Assembly (NCBI GenBank): GCA_017935185.1
Contig: JAGBIC010000018.1
Coordinates: 1-50,180 of the forward strand
From: Alistipes sp.
Lineage (GTDB): Bacteria > Bacteroidota > Bacteroidia > Bacteroidales > Rikenellaceae
Direction: 5' to 3'
Length of the DNA: 50,180 nt
The notes beneath the pieces are model-generated. The model was not told the DNA's origin. It saw nothing but the letters and a program-made list of their open reading frames with translations, and ran no database searches. A program made the position numbers and the translations under genes. Of the stretch, positions 18,899 through 27,133 are shown in pieces. Every line of letters begins with the position of its first letter. Positions within the stretch are counted from its first letter, which is position 1.

Positions 18899-19068
18899 AA
18901 GATATGAGCGAATTGGAGCTTGAGCAATTACAAGAAAAGATAGATGCAGGCATCCTTCTAGCGCAACAAAGACTCAAAGAGCGCGTAAAAAAAGAGGATG
19001 GTGAGTTGGTGGTTATGCGTGATGGAAAAGTTACGCATATAAAGGCCGATGAAATAGAGATAGAATAA
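18886..19068 (+). CDS. Small helical/acidic partner of the zeta-like protein
   Basis: A 60-residue acidic protein, overlapping the kinase gene by 13 bases. The first half is helix or coiled coil (LEQLQEKIDAGILLAQQRL); the second half is a short beta hairpin (LVVMRDGKVTHIKADEIEI). ATG 18886 or 18904 could be the start. It is not similar to epsilon antitoxin that I can see. The overlap suggests a partner or regulator of the kinase, which is inference. A strong terminator follows. Confidence 0.65.
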   Translation: MQNVEDMSELELEQLQEKIDAGILLAQQRLKERVKKEDGELVVMRDGKVTHIKADEIEIE

Positions 19069-19117
19069 GAGGCTCTATTTCTTGGGATTATTCCACGAGC
19101 ATATTGCCAGACAGAAA

Positions 19118-19163
19118 AAAGTCGTTCCGAAATCGGGGTTAACCATTTCGGAACGACTTTTGT
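19118..19163. terminator. Bidirectional terminator between the zeta module and greA
   Basis: A perfect 16-bp inverted repeat (AAAGTCGTTCCGAAAT and its complement) with an 11-base loop lies between the convergent small gene and greA. Confidence 0.92.
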
Positions 19164-19189
19164 GATTTTCACGACAATATGAAATACCA

Positions 19190-19666
19190 CTAGATATTTA
19201 TATCCACCACCTCAAACTTAATCACACCGGCAGGAACTGTAACATCTACCACATCACCCTTCTTCTTGCCTAACAACGCCTTGGCGATAGGTGTGCCGAT
19301 AGCCAACTTGCCTTCGCGCAAATTAGCCTCATTCTCTGATACGATTGTATAAGTCACCTGCTTTTTGTTGTTGTGGTTGAGCAATGTAACCTTACTTAAA
19401 ATCTGAACCTTGCTCTTGTCGATCTTCGACTCATCGATAATACGGGCATTGGTCAGCGTCTGCTCCAATTTGGCTATACGCATCTCCAACAGGCCCTGCG
19501 CCTCGCGCGCAGCATCATACTCCGCATTCTCCGATAAATCGCCTTTGTCGCGAGCCTCAGCAATAGCAGCTGAGATGGCAGGACGCTCTACCGAGCGCAT
19601 ATGTTGCAGCTCATCCTTGAGTTTTTGCAGACCCTCTGCCGTAAGATAAATAATTTCGTTTGCCAT
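19190..19666 (-). CDS. greA: Transcription elongation factor GreA
   Basis: A 158-residue cytoplasmic factor that enters the RNA polymerase channel and stimulates cleavage of backtracked RNA. The long coiled coil is residues 1-80, with acidic tip residues in LSENAEYDAA. The carboxy FKBP-like domain ends in KKGDVVDVTVPAG. ATG at 19666 (MANEIIYLTAEG) gives the family's usual length; the frame is open further upstream, but those 15 residues (MEFWLFLLYLR) are not GreA-like. A TACCTTTG box lies at 19773-19780, giving a leader of about 100 bases. Confidence 0.97.
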   Translation of the reverse strand: MANEIIYLTAEGLQKLKDELQHMRSVERPAISAAIAEARDKGDLSENAEYDAAREAQGLLEMRIAKLEQTLTNARIIDESKIDKSKVQILSKVTLLNHNNKKQVTYTIVSENEANLREGKLAIGTPIAKALLGKKKGDVVDVTVPAGVIKFEVVDINI

Positions 19667-19772
19667 ATCCTTAATCTTTCTTAAATACAGTAAAAAAAGC
19701 CAGAATTCCAACTTCGAGGCTCGGCCCCGTAATCAGAATCCCGAAAATATCTATTGCTTAAACTTGTGCTAA

Positions 19773-19780
19773 CAAAGGTA
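19773..19780 (-). promoter_or_regulatory. Promoter -7 box of greA
   Basis: Reads TACCTTTG on the minus strand, a TAnnTTTG match 107 bases before the greA start, leaving a long leader. Confidence 0.45.
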
Positions 19781-19920
19781 GGCACAAATTTTTGAATTAC
19801 CAATTTTTTTCAGCACAAAGTGTTTTATTCCCGACAACTTTGATGCAAAAATCGACGAAACAACTGTTTGTGATATAATTAGTTCTCAAATAGTCATTTC
19901 CACATCTCAAAAGCGAAATA

Positions 19921-20973
19921 CTATTTTGCCGCACCCTCAACAGCATTTGTTGCAGGGAAATTTATCATATATACCAAATGCTGTAACTCACGCAGCATAT
20001 TGCGTTTTTCAATCTTTGGATAGTAGAGATAACAATCGAGGGTTATCACCTCGTTGGTGGCTTTATTGACCGTGGTATAGCTCACATACGGGCCGCCCAT
20101 GAAGTAATTCTCGACATCCCACAATCCAACCATCTCAATCCACGGCTGCTCGCCAATGCGGATTGTACGATACTCGGGATGATATGGGACATAATTCTCG
20201 CCTGTTTCATCAGCAACCTTGTCCACCGTTATCATATAAGACCCCTCCTTTGGCCCCGGAATACGAGATGCAAAACGATTACGGGCCGCAATCAACGCCT
20301 CGGCCGTGAGCGACTGCTGACCCTCGTATGGGTATTTGTAGATAAAAAATCCCTGACTCGCTGTCGGAAACTCTTGTGAGATCCAGACCATATCCTCGCT
20401 CTGGGTTCGCAACTTGAAATTGTCGGGGATACGCATATCAATACCGAATGTCTCAAGCAAAAGTTGATGCAGGGGCTGTGAATAATACTGCTTTGCATAG
20501 GCTATATCACGCTCACGCTCAGCCATCTCGATAACACGCACCAAATTATCGCCATTTTCGCTGAGATATTTTGCCACACTGCTATTATCGGGGCCCTGAA
20601 TGGTTATATACACCTGCGGCTTTGCTGTAACATCATACTGCACCTTAATGGCCGGTTCGGCATAAGAGGGATCAACCTGAACAATAATAATATTGCGATG
20701 ATGTTTTGTCAGACTCTTGAAATTATTGGGCAGAATACGCATGACATTATATACAGGCTCATACAAGGTAAGTTCCTCGACAGGCTGATTAAGCACTGCA
20801 CTTAAGGTATCACCCAACTCGCTGCCCCACTGCTGCTGAGGACATACTACAATCAACTCATAAGGTCTGCCTGTGGCTGTATCTCCTGCGGTCAATTCGC
20901 CAAACGCCTTACATCCGACATTCATCGCTCCGACAATGGTCACAAGCATAATATTTAAGATTATTTTTCTCAT
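19921..20973 (-). CDS. DUF4837 lipoprotein
   Basis: A 350-residue protein matching DUF4837, found in Bacteroidota and of unknown function. The amino end is a lipoprotein signal with cysteine in MNVGCKAFG. It contains YELIVVCPQQQWGSELGD near the start and a mixed alpha/beta body. It should be anchored to the outer membrane. A complete promoter lies at 21019-21049 on the minus strand. It is transcribed alone, divergent from the deacetylase gene. Confidence 0.88.
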   Translation of the reverse strand: MRKIILNIMLVTIVGAMNVGCKAFGELTAGDTATGRPYELIVVCPQQQWGSELGDTLSAVLNQPVEELTLYEPVYNVMRILPNNFKSLTKHHRNIIIVQVDPSYAEPAIKVQYDVTAKPQVYITIQGPDNSSVAKYLSENGDNLVRVIEMAERERDIAYAKQYYSQPLHQLLLETFGIDMRIPDNFKLRTQSEDMVWISQEFPTASQGFFIYKYPYEGQQSLTAEALIAARNRFASRIPGPKEGSYMITVDKVADETGENYVPYHPEYRTIRIGEQPWIEMVGLWDVENYFMGGPYVSYTTVNKATNEVITLDCYLYYPKIEKRNMLRELQHLVYMINFPATNAVEGAAK

Positions 20974-21018
20974 ATACTTCGATTATTATAAAGGTTCTAT
21001 ACCCATTACTTATAGATG

Positions 21019-21049
21019 CAAATATAACCAAAAAAAGAGTTTATACAAA
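21019..21049 (-). promoter_or_regulatory. Promoter of the DUF4837 gene
   Basis: On the minus strand, TTTG at 21049-21046 and TATATTTG at 21026-21019 are separated by 19 bases. Confidence 0.7.
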
Positions 21050-21078
21050 ATATATACCTCAATTCCATAAAAAAGCAT

Positions 21079-21086
21079 TACTTTTG
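21079..21086 (+). promoter_or_regulatory. Promoter -7 box of the deacetylase-UbiX unit
   Basis: TACTTTTG matches TAnnTTTG, 47 bases before ATG 21134. Confidence 0.5.
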
Positions 21087-21133
21087 CTCCTGCATTTATA
21101 TCGGACAAAAACAGTCCTGTCAAAAAGCGCAAT

Positions 21134-21742
21134 ATGAAGATTAAGCCATGGGGATTTATCAAACGACTATTCCCCGACATGATATGGGAAATTGATGATC
21201 CTAATGGGGTATTTTTAACCTTCGACGACGGTCCGACACCGGGCGTTACCGAGTGGATTTTATCCACTTTGAAGCGTTATGATGCAAAAGCTACATTCTT
21301 CGTTCTCGGCAAAAATGCCGAGATGTATCCCGATTTATATCAGAAAATCATTGACCACGGTCACAAAATCGGCAACCACACTTATTCCCACCAAAAAGGC
21401 TGGGGAATGTCATTGGAAAAGTATGTCGAAGATGTTGATTTTGCCGATGGCATACTCCACACCGAACTTTTCCGCCCACCCTACGCTCGCGTCACTCCAT
21501 CACAGATGCGAGCAGTGGGGCAACGATATAAAATCATAATGTGGAATATTCTCTCGCGCGACTATACTGCGGCCATATCGCCTGCCGAATGTGCCAGAGG
21601 AGTGGTTAAATATATCGAGCCGGGATGCATCATCGCATTTCACGATAGCGACAAATCTTTCCGCAATATGAGCTATGCTCTACCCCGCGTTCTTGAGCGT
21701 GTGAAAGAACTAAACCTCAAGTGCAAAATCATAGAGTTGTAA
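21134..21742 (+). CDS. Polysaccharide deacetylase (NodB domain)
   Basis: A 202-residue carbohydrate esterase family 4 type protein that removes acetyl groups from amino sugars. NodB motifs are visible: FLTFDDGP with the catalytic and metal aspartates at residues 31-32, HTYSH at 82-86 for metal ligands, RPPYA at 114-118, and IIAFHDS near the end with the last histidine. RPPYG has become RPPYA. No signal peptide or clear membrane segment is present, so it may act in the cytoplasm or be exported unconventionally. The UbiX-like gene begins one base after its stop. Confidence 0.92.
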   Translation: MKIKPWGFIKRLFPDMIWEIDDPNGVFLTFDDGPTPGVTEWILSTLKRYDAKATFFVLGKNAEMYPDLYQKIIDHGHKIGNHTYSHQKGWGMSLEKYVEDVDFADGILHTELFRPPYARVTPSQMRAVGQRYKIIMWNILSRDYTAAISPAECARGVVKYIEPGCIIAFHDSDKSFRNMSYALPRVLERVKELNLKCKIIEL

Positions 21743-21743
21743 G

Positions 21744-22307
21744 ATGAAAATCATCGTAGCCATAACAGGCGGCAGCGGCATGATATACGCCCGCCAATGC
21801 CTTGACGCCTTGCTCGCCACAGAACAGGTTGAGCAAATTGCCCTCATTGTGAGTGCAACAGCCGAGCAGGTACTCTCGCATGAGGCCATCACCCTACCAT
21901 CCGACAAACGCATCGTACGTTTCGGCAATGACAACATGTTTTCGTCGGTAGCCAGCGGCTCGGCATCGTGGGATACGATGATTATCGTTCCTGCATCCAT
22001 GGGTACTGTGGGTCGCATTGCGGCAGGCATATCCTCGTCACTTATAGAACGTGCCGCCGATGTGATGTTCAAGGAGCGCCGCCGCCTTATAGCAGTTGTG
22101 CGAGAGGCACCATATTCGCTGATTCATCTGCGTAATATGACAACCATCACCGAAGCAGGAGGCATTATCATCCCAGCCTCACCATCATTTTACTCTCGGC
22201 CCGAGAGCATTGAGCAACTTGCTGCCACAATCACCGAACGGGTAATTGCTCAAGCCGGCATTGCAATGCCCCACTATGAGTTTGAGGGTAAAGAGGTTAA
22301 AAAATAG
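21744..22307 (+). CDS. ubiX: UbiX-like flavin prenyltransferase
   Basis: A 187-residue flavoprotein. UbiX enzymes join dimethylallyl phosphate to reduced FMN to make prenylated FMN, the cofactor of UbiD decarboxylases. The flavin site IVAITGGSGMIYARQ, the stretch MFKERRRLIAVVREAPYS and the end GGIIIPASPSFY are characteristic. No UbiD is present in this window. It starts one base after the deacetylase stop, so translation is coupled although the functions seem unrelated. Confidence 0.93.
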   Translation: MKIIVAITGGSGMIYARQCLDALLATEQVEQIALIVSATAEQVLSHEAITLPSDKRIVRFGNDNMFSSVASGSASWDTMIIVPASMGTVGRIAAGISSSLIERAADVMFKERRRLIAVVREAPYSLIHLRNMTTITEAGGIIIPASPSFYSRPESIEQLAATITERVIAQAGIAMPHYEFEGKEVKK

Positions 22308-22317
22308 ATATAAAAGA

Positions 22318-22346
22318 TTGGGATTGCATATTTTTTTGTATCTTTG
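22318..22346 (+). promoter_or_regulatory. Promoter of efp
   Basis: TTG at 22318-22320 and TATCTTTG at 22339-22346 are 18 bases apart; the start codon is at 22389. Confidence 0.65.
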
Positions 22347-22388
22347 CGCCGTAAAAAATTGAAAATACTAATAAAAACTTAAAATATT

Positions 22389-22961
22389 ATGACAATTACA
22401 GCATCTGACATCAAGATTGGTATGTGCATCGAGATGGACAACAAGACCTTCTTGGTTGTCGATTTCCAGCACTGCAAGCCCGGTAAAGGCCCCGCTTTCG
22501 TTCGTTCAAAGCTCAAGAACCTTGAGAACGGTTACGTTCTCGAGAAGACCTTCTCTTCTGTAAGCCAGAAGTTGGAGCAGGTTCGTGTTGAGCGTCGTCC
22601 CTACCAGTTCACCTACGAGGATGATTTGGGCGCACACTTCATGCACACCGAGACTTTCGAGGAGATTAACATCGACAAGAACCTTATCGAGAACTACGAC
22701 CTTATGGCCGATGGTCAGATCGTAGAGGTTATGTTCCACACCGAGAAGGAGAGCGTTCTTTCAGCTGAGCTTCCTCCCGTTATCGACATGGAGGTTACCT
22801 ACACCGAGCCCGGCATCAAGGGTGATACCGCATCTACCAGCTCATTGAAGCCCGCAACTGTTAACACAGGCGCAACTGTTAAGGTTCCCTTGTTCGTTAA
22901 CACAGGTGACAAGATTCGCGTAGACAGCCGCACTCGCGAATACAAGGAGCGTATCCGCTAA
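22389..22961 (+). CDS. efp: Translation elongation factor P
   Basis: A 190-residue factor that relieves ribosome stalling at consecutive prolines. Domain I carries the tip loop PGKGPAF, with the lysine at residue 33 that other bacteria modify. Domains II and III follow, ending in GDKIRVDSRTREYKER. Length is normal. It has its own promoter and terminator, and its strongly biased codons fit high expression. Confidence 0.98.
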   Translation: MTITASDIKIGMCIEMDNKTFLVVDFQHCKPGKGPAFVRSKLKNLENGYVLEKTFSSVSQKLEQVRVERRPYQFTYEDDLGAHFMHTETFEEINIDKNLIENYDLMADGQIVEVMFHTEKESVLSAELPPVIDMEVTYTEPGIKGDTASTSSLKPATVNTGATVKVPLFVNTGDKIRVDSRTREYKERIR

Positions 22962-22981
22962 TTGTTCGATTCTTCATATAT

Positions 22982-23017
22982 AGAGGTTGCAACTTTGGTT
23001 TGCAACCTCTTTTTTTG
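22982..23017 (+). terminator. Terminator of efp
   Basis: AGAGGTTGCAA and TTGCAACCTCT form an 11-bp stem with a T tract of seven, starting 20 bases after the stop. Confidence 0.93.
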
Positions 23018-23114
23018 CCAATATAATAATCACAAATAGTGAAATCGGCCCTCATACCATCCCAATTGTTAGTGATTTATTGTCTATTGATGATGTTTTT
23101 TATAAACTTTGTTA

Positions 23115-23122
23115 TATTTTTG
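23115..23122 (+). promoter_or_regulatory. Promoter -7 box of the His-rich/TonB-receptor unit
   Basis: TATTTTTG matches TAnnTTTG and lies eight bases before ATG 23131. It excludes the upstream in-frame starts from 22987 onward. Confidence 0.55.
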
Positions 23123-23130
23123 CACCGCAA

Positions 23131-23490
23131 ATGGACAAGAAAATCAAACAATATTTAGAGCAAATTGGATCCATCTTCCTGCTGTTGCTTTTTATGGAGT
23201 ATGCAGGTAGTTCGACACTCTTTTTGCATAACCATACAATTGATGGTCGTCAGGTTGTCCATTCGCACGTCTATTCAGGTTCGCCCGAAGAGCCTAATCA
23301 CAGCCACACACAGCAACAAGCAAAACTCATTGCCGCCCTATCGCATATTGTGATTGTTGCCGCAACAACCATCACCTTTATCGCCATAAGGCGCAATCTG
23401 ATTTGTTGCTACCTGGTTTGTGACAAAACATTCCAAAATATATCCATCAAGGGGCTAAATCTGCTCCGAGCCCCACCGGCGTTTATATAA
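23131..23490 (+). CDS. Histidine-rich small membrane protein
   Basis: A 119-residue protein that I cannot assign to a named family. A hydrophobic segment near residues 10-30 is followed by a histidine-rich stretch containing LFLHNHTIDGRQ, VVHSHVYSG and NHSHTQ, and by a second membrane segment near residues 70-90. Six or more histidines in a periplasmic loop suggest metal binding. It sits 88 bases upstream of a TonB-dependent receptor gene and may be co-transcribed, which suggests handling of a metal or metal complex taken up by that receptor. This is inference. Confidence 0.65.
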   Translation: MDKKIKQYLEQIGSIFLLLLFMEYAGSSTLFLHNHTIDGRQVVHSHVYSGSPEEPNHSHTQQQAKLIAALSHIVIVAATTITFIAIRRNLICCYLVCDKTFQNISIKGLNLLRAPPAFI

Positions 23491-23578
23491 ATATCCGCAT
23501 GAGGTTTTAATCGACCTCAAAACTCCCTATTATTGACATAGGGAGAATGAATTGATATATTTATATAACGACGAAATC

Positions 23579-25891
23579 ATGAAAATAAAACTTCTACTAT
23601 CAATATTTTTCGTGCTGATTGCGCACGTAACAATGCTTCATGCCGATGAGCCGGCAAATCCCCAAGACCGCAAACGTAGCGATGCCAATATACATGGTCA
23701 TATCCTCGATAAAAGCAGTGGCGACCACATAGCCTATGTGACAATTTCGATAAAAGGGACAACCATCGGAACGGTTGCCGATGCCACAGGACATTTCTAT
23801 CTCAAGAATCTTCCTGCCGGAAACTGCACCATCGTAGCTGAGGGCGTGGGATACAAAACAATAGAGAAAAACATCACATTGCGCAACAATCAATCTGTCG
23901 AGATAAACTTCACCTTTGAGGAGGAGGCCTTATCTATGGATGAGGTTGTGGTGTCGGCTACACGAAACGAGACAAACAAAAAATATTCTGCGACAATCGT
24001 AAATGTCGCCTCAGCCAAACTCTTCGAGAATACAGCTTCGACAAACCTTGCCGAGTCGATGAAGTTCCAATCGGGAGTGCGCGTCGAAAACAGTTGCGGT
24101 AACTGTGGAACAATGCAGCTGAGAATAAATGGTCTTGACGGACAATATTCGCAGATACTTCTCGACTCAAGCCCAATATTCAGCTCGCTCGCAGCTGTAT
24201 ACGGCCTTGAGCAGTTGCCCGTAGCTATGATTGAGCGTGTGGAGGTTATTCGCGGTGGAGGTTCTGCCCTATTCGGCTCAAACGCTATCGGAGGCGTGGT
24301 TAATATCATCACCAAAGAGCCGCTGCGCAACTCTCTTTCGCTATCAAATATAACCAATATTATTGAGGGCGGAGGTGCGGAATTCAACACCTCTTTGGGC
24401 GGCTCGTTTGTATCTGATGACAACCGCGCAGGAGTATATCTCTTTGGCATGATTAAAGACCGCGACGCTTACGACCGCAACGATGACGCCTTTACCGACA
24501 TTCCCAAAATGAAGTCGGAGACTATCGGATTCCGCGGTTACTACAAAACCTCGGCTTACTCAAAAATTACAGCCGAATATCACCATATTCATGAGTTCCG
24601 CCGTGGTGGCGATGAGATTGACCTCCCCCCGCACATGGCCGAGATTGCCGAGCAGACCTCACACGACATTGATGGCGGAAGTATTCGTTTCAACTACTTC
24701 TCGCCCGATTCTCGCCACATTGCCGAGGTATATGTTTCGGCTCAGGCTATATCTCGCGACAGCTATTATGGCACAGGCAAGGATCTCAATGCCTACGGCG
24801 AAACAAAAGATTTAACGCTCGTTGCCGGCGCTCAATACAGTTACTCTTTTGACAAGTGCCTATTCATGCCTGCACAGCTTACTGTGGGTGGTGAGTACTC
24901 GTTTAACGACCTTGACGATCACTCAATCGGATTCGATCGCACCCTCCAGCAGACCGTGCGTACCGCCGGACTCTACCTACAAAACGAATGGAACAGTGAA
25001 AAGGTCAATTTTGTTCTCGGAACCCGCCTTGACAAGCACAATATGATGGAGAACCTCATCTTCTCGCCTCGCGCCAACCTGCGCTACTCACCGCACGAGA
25101 ATATTGGTCTGCGAGTAAGCTACTCGAGCGGCTACCGCGCTCCACAGGCTTTTGACGAGGACTTGCACATTGATGCAGTAAACAACCAATCTTCAATCAT
25201 ACAACTTGACCCCAACCTTAAGCCGGAATATTCTCATAGTTTCAGTGCCTCTGCCGACCTATATCACAACTTCGGTACTTTGCAGACCAACCTGCTTGTA
25301 GAGGGATTTTACACCATCCTGGATGATGTGTTTGCCCTTGCAAAAACAGGTGAGAATGAGGCAGGATATATCATCCAAACACGCTATAACGCATCTGGAG
25401 CGAAGGTTCGCGGACTCACAGCCGAACTCAAACTTGGAATCCCTCAGGCTTTTGAAATACAGCTGGGTTACACATATCAGCGCAGCCGTTACGACGAGCC
25501 CGAGGAGTGGTCAGACAGCGTTGAGCCTCAGCGCAAGATGTTCCGCACTCCCGACCACTATGGCTATTTCAATGCAACAGGCTACATTACCGACAAATTT
25601 AACCTCTCACTCTTCGGCAACTACACAGGTCGTATGCTTGTTCAACACAACGCAGGTTACATCGCCGCCGACCGAGATGAACTCACACCGCGATTCCTTG
25701 ACATGGGTCTGCAACTTTCATACACTTTCCGCCTTACCGATATTATATCTATGGAACTGAATGGTGGTGTTAAGAACATCCTCGACCACTTCCAGAACGA
25801 CATCGACAAGGGCGCGTTCCGCGACTCTGTATATATATATGGGCCCTCAATGCCCAGATGCTATTTTGTGGGATTGAAGTTTACGATGTAA
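23579..25891 (+). CDS. TonB-dependent outer-membrane receptor
   Basis: A 770-residue receptor that imports a ligand through the outer membrane using TonB energy. A signal peptide ends near MLHADEP. A carboxypeptidase-regulatory-like domain spans about residues 35-120, the plug about 125-235 with the conserved MIERVEVIRGGGSALFGSNA, and the barrel the rest, ending in an aromatic-rich strand (CYFVGLKFTM). It is not a SusC protein, as it is shorter and has no SusD partner. The histidine-rich gene upstream suggests a metal, siderophore or corrinoid ligand. ATG 23579 precedes the signal peptide directly. Confidence 0.95.
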   Translation: MKIKLLLSIFFVLIAHVTMLHADEPANPQDRKRSDANIHGHILDKSSGDHIAYVTISIKGTTIGTVADATGHFYLKNLPAGNCTIVAEGVGYKTIEKNITLRNNQSVEINFTFEEEALSMDEVVVSATRNETNKKYSATIVNVASAKLFENTASTNLAESMKFQSGVRVENSCGNCGTMQLRINGLDGQYSQILLDSSPIFSSLAAVYGLEQLPVAMIERVEVIRGGGSALFGSNAIGGVVNIITKEPLRNSLSLSNITNIIEGGGAEFNTSLGGSFVSDDNRAGVYLFGMIKDRDAYDRNDDAFTDIPKMKSETIGFRGYYKTSAYSKITAEYHHIHEFRRGGDEIDLPPHMAEIAEQTSHDIDGGSIRFNYFSPDSRHIAEVYVSAQAISRDSYYGTGKDLNAYGETKDLTLVAGAQYSYSFDKCLFMPAQLTVGGEYSFNDLDDHSIGFDRTLQQTVRTAGLYLQNEWNSEKVNFVLGTRLDKHNMMENLIFSPRANLRYSPHENIGLRVSYSSGYRAPQAFDEDLHIDAVNNQSSIIQLDPNLKPEYSHSFSASADLYHNFGTLQTNLLVEGFYTILDDVFALAKTGENEAGYIIQTRYNASGAKVRGLTAELKLGIPQAFEIQLGYTYQRSRYDEPEEWSDSVEPQRKMFRTPDHYGYFNATGYITDKFNLSLFGNYTGRMLVQHNAGYIAADRDELTPRFLDMGLQLSYTFRLTDIISMELNGGVKNILDHFQNDIDKGAFRDSVYIYGPSMPRCYFVGLKFTM

Positions 25892-25902
25892 TTCAACAAC
25901 AA

Positions 25903-25937
25903 AAAACTCTCGGAATTATAAATTTCGAGAGTTTTTT
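25903..25937 (+). terminator. Terminator of the TonB receptor gene
   Basis: A 15-bp stem with one G-T pair (AAAACTCTCGGAATT with its partner) and a T run follows the stop by 11 bases. Confidence 0.9.
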
Positions 25938-26013
25938 ATATATCTTTACATCTGCATGAAGAAGATTCTATATTTTATACTCAATTTGTGTATCCAATTA
26001 AAAACTCATCATC

Positions 26014-27015
26014 ATGAAAAAAGTTTTGATAATCATGGCATGGATTCTTTGTAGCATAGTTTTGCTCGCAATTATCGGAGGCGGATATCTCATATATAAA
26101 GTAAACACCCAACTACATAACGGTGGCAAAATCGTAGAATGGAGTGAAAACAACGGTCGCGAGTTGCTAAATCTGCAATACGGAGAGCAGGCACGCAACA
26201 ACTACGATCTCTATATTCCTAAAGTCGGAAAGCCTAATGCGTTGATGCTATTCATTCATGGCGGGTCATGGATCTCTGGCCAAAAAGAAGATATTGCATA
26301 TGAGGCTCGCAGATATGCTCAACATGGATACATAACAGCCACCATGAATTATTCACGCCTTGGCACCGATACTATTAACTCACAGACATTCGACAAGCCT
26401 AGCATATTCAGCATGATGAGCGAGATAACGATGGTAATAACTGCCATAAAAAACAAATGTGCGGAAATGGGATATAATCTCACTCAGATGGCCATAGGCG
26501 GGTACTCGGCAGGCGGCCATTTAGCCATGTTATACGCAACGAAGCACAATAACGATTCTCCACTTCCTATAAAGTTTCAAATAAGTTGGGTGGGGCCATC
26601 AGATATGAATTCGCTATTTCCATCAGATGCAATTATCACCGCCATAACTACAACTGAGTCTGAACAAGAATCGGCAAGTCAAAAAGGGGCGATGAACTAT
26701 ATTCACAACATTATAGGACATGAGATTGAAATAAACAACCTGACCAAAGAACATCTCGACAGTTTGAAGAGCAACATTTCACCTATTGATTACGTAAATA
26801 CAACCACTCCTCCCGCAATACTTGCATATGGTGCTATTGATAAGTTGGTGAATGCAGAACATGGACGACAGATCTCTTCTACCCTGAGCAAAAATGGCAT
26901 TGAAAACAAATTATTTGTATTTCCCAACTCTGGCCATGAATTAGGCAACGACACAGAATACACTCTTATGGTAGAGAAAGCTATACTGGAATTCTGTACA
27001 AATTATTTCGAATAA
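26014..27015 (+). CDS. Membrane-anchored alpha/beta-hydrolase (esterase-like)
   Basis: A 333-residue hydrolase. A single hydrophobic segment at residues 4-30 is a signal anchor. The oxyanion motif is HGGSW, and the nucleophile elbow is GGYSAGG, as in hormone-sensitive-lipase or carbohydrate esterase types. The likely acid is in AYGAIDKLV and the histidine in NSGHELG. A role in removing acyl or feruloyl groups, or in peptide cleavage, cannot be decided. It stands alone between two other units. Confidence 0.87.
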   Translation: MKKVLIIMAWILCSIVLLAIIGGGYLIYKVNTQLHNGGKIVEWSENNGRELLNLQYGEQARNNYDLYIPKVGKPNALMLFIHGGSWISGQKEDIAYEARRYAQHGYITATMNYSRLGTDTINSQTFDKPSIFSMMSEITMVITAIKNKCAEMGYNLTQMAIGGYSAGGHLAMLYATKHNNDSPLPIKFQISWVGPSDMNSLFPSDAIITAITTTESEQESASQKGAMNYIHNIIGHEIEINNLTKEHLDSLKSNISPIDYVNTTTPPAILAYGAIDKLVNAEHGRQISSTLSKNGIENKLFVFPNSGHELGNDTEYTLMVEKAILEFCTNYFE

Positions 27016-27096
27016 AATCGTATAATTCAAAATAATTAGCAAACCAGCTCGTTTATATTATGACCACGAAAAATCATACTACAAGTAATCTTATAT

Positions 27097-27104
27097 TAAC
27101 TTTG
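27097..27104 (+). promoter_or_regulatory. Promoter -7 box of the TlpA-type lipoprotein gene
   Basis: TAACTTTG matches TAnnTTTG. Transcription would start near 27111, after the first possible ATG at 27107, so ATG 27134 is the probable start. Confidence 0.55.
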
Positions 27105-27133
27105 CAATGAGCAAAATCACGCTTCCGATTCAT

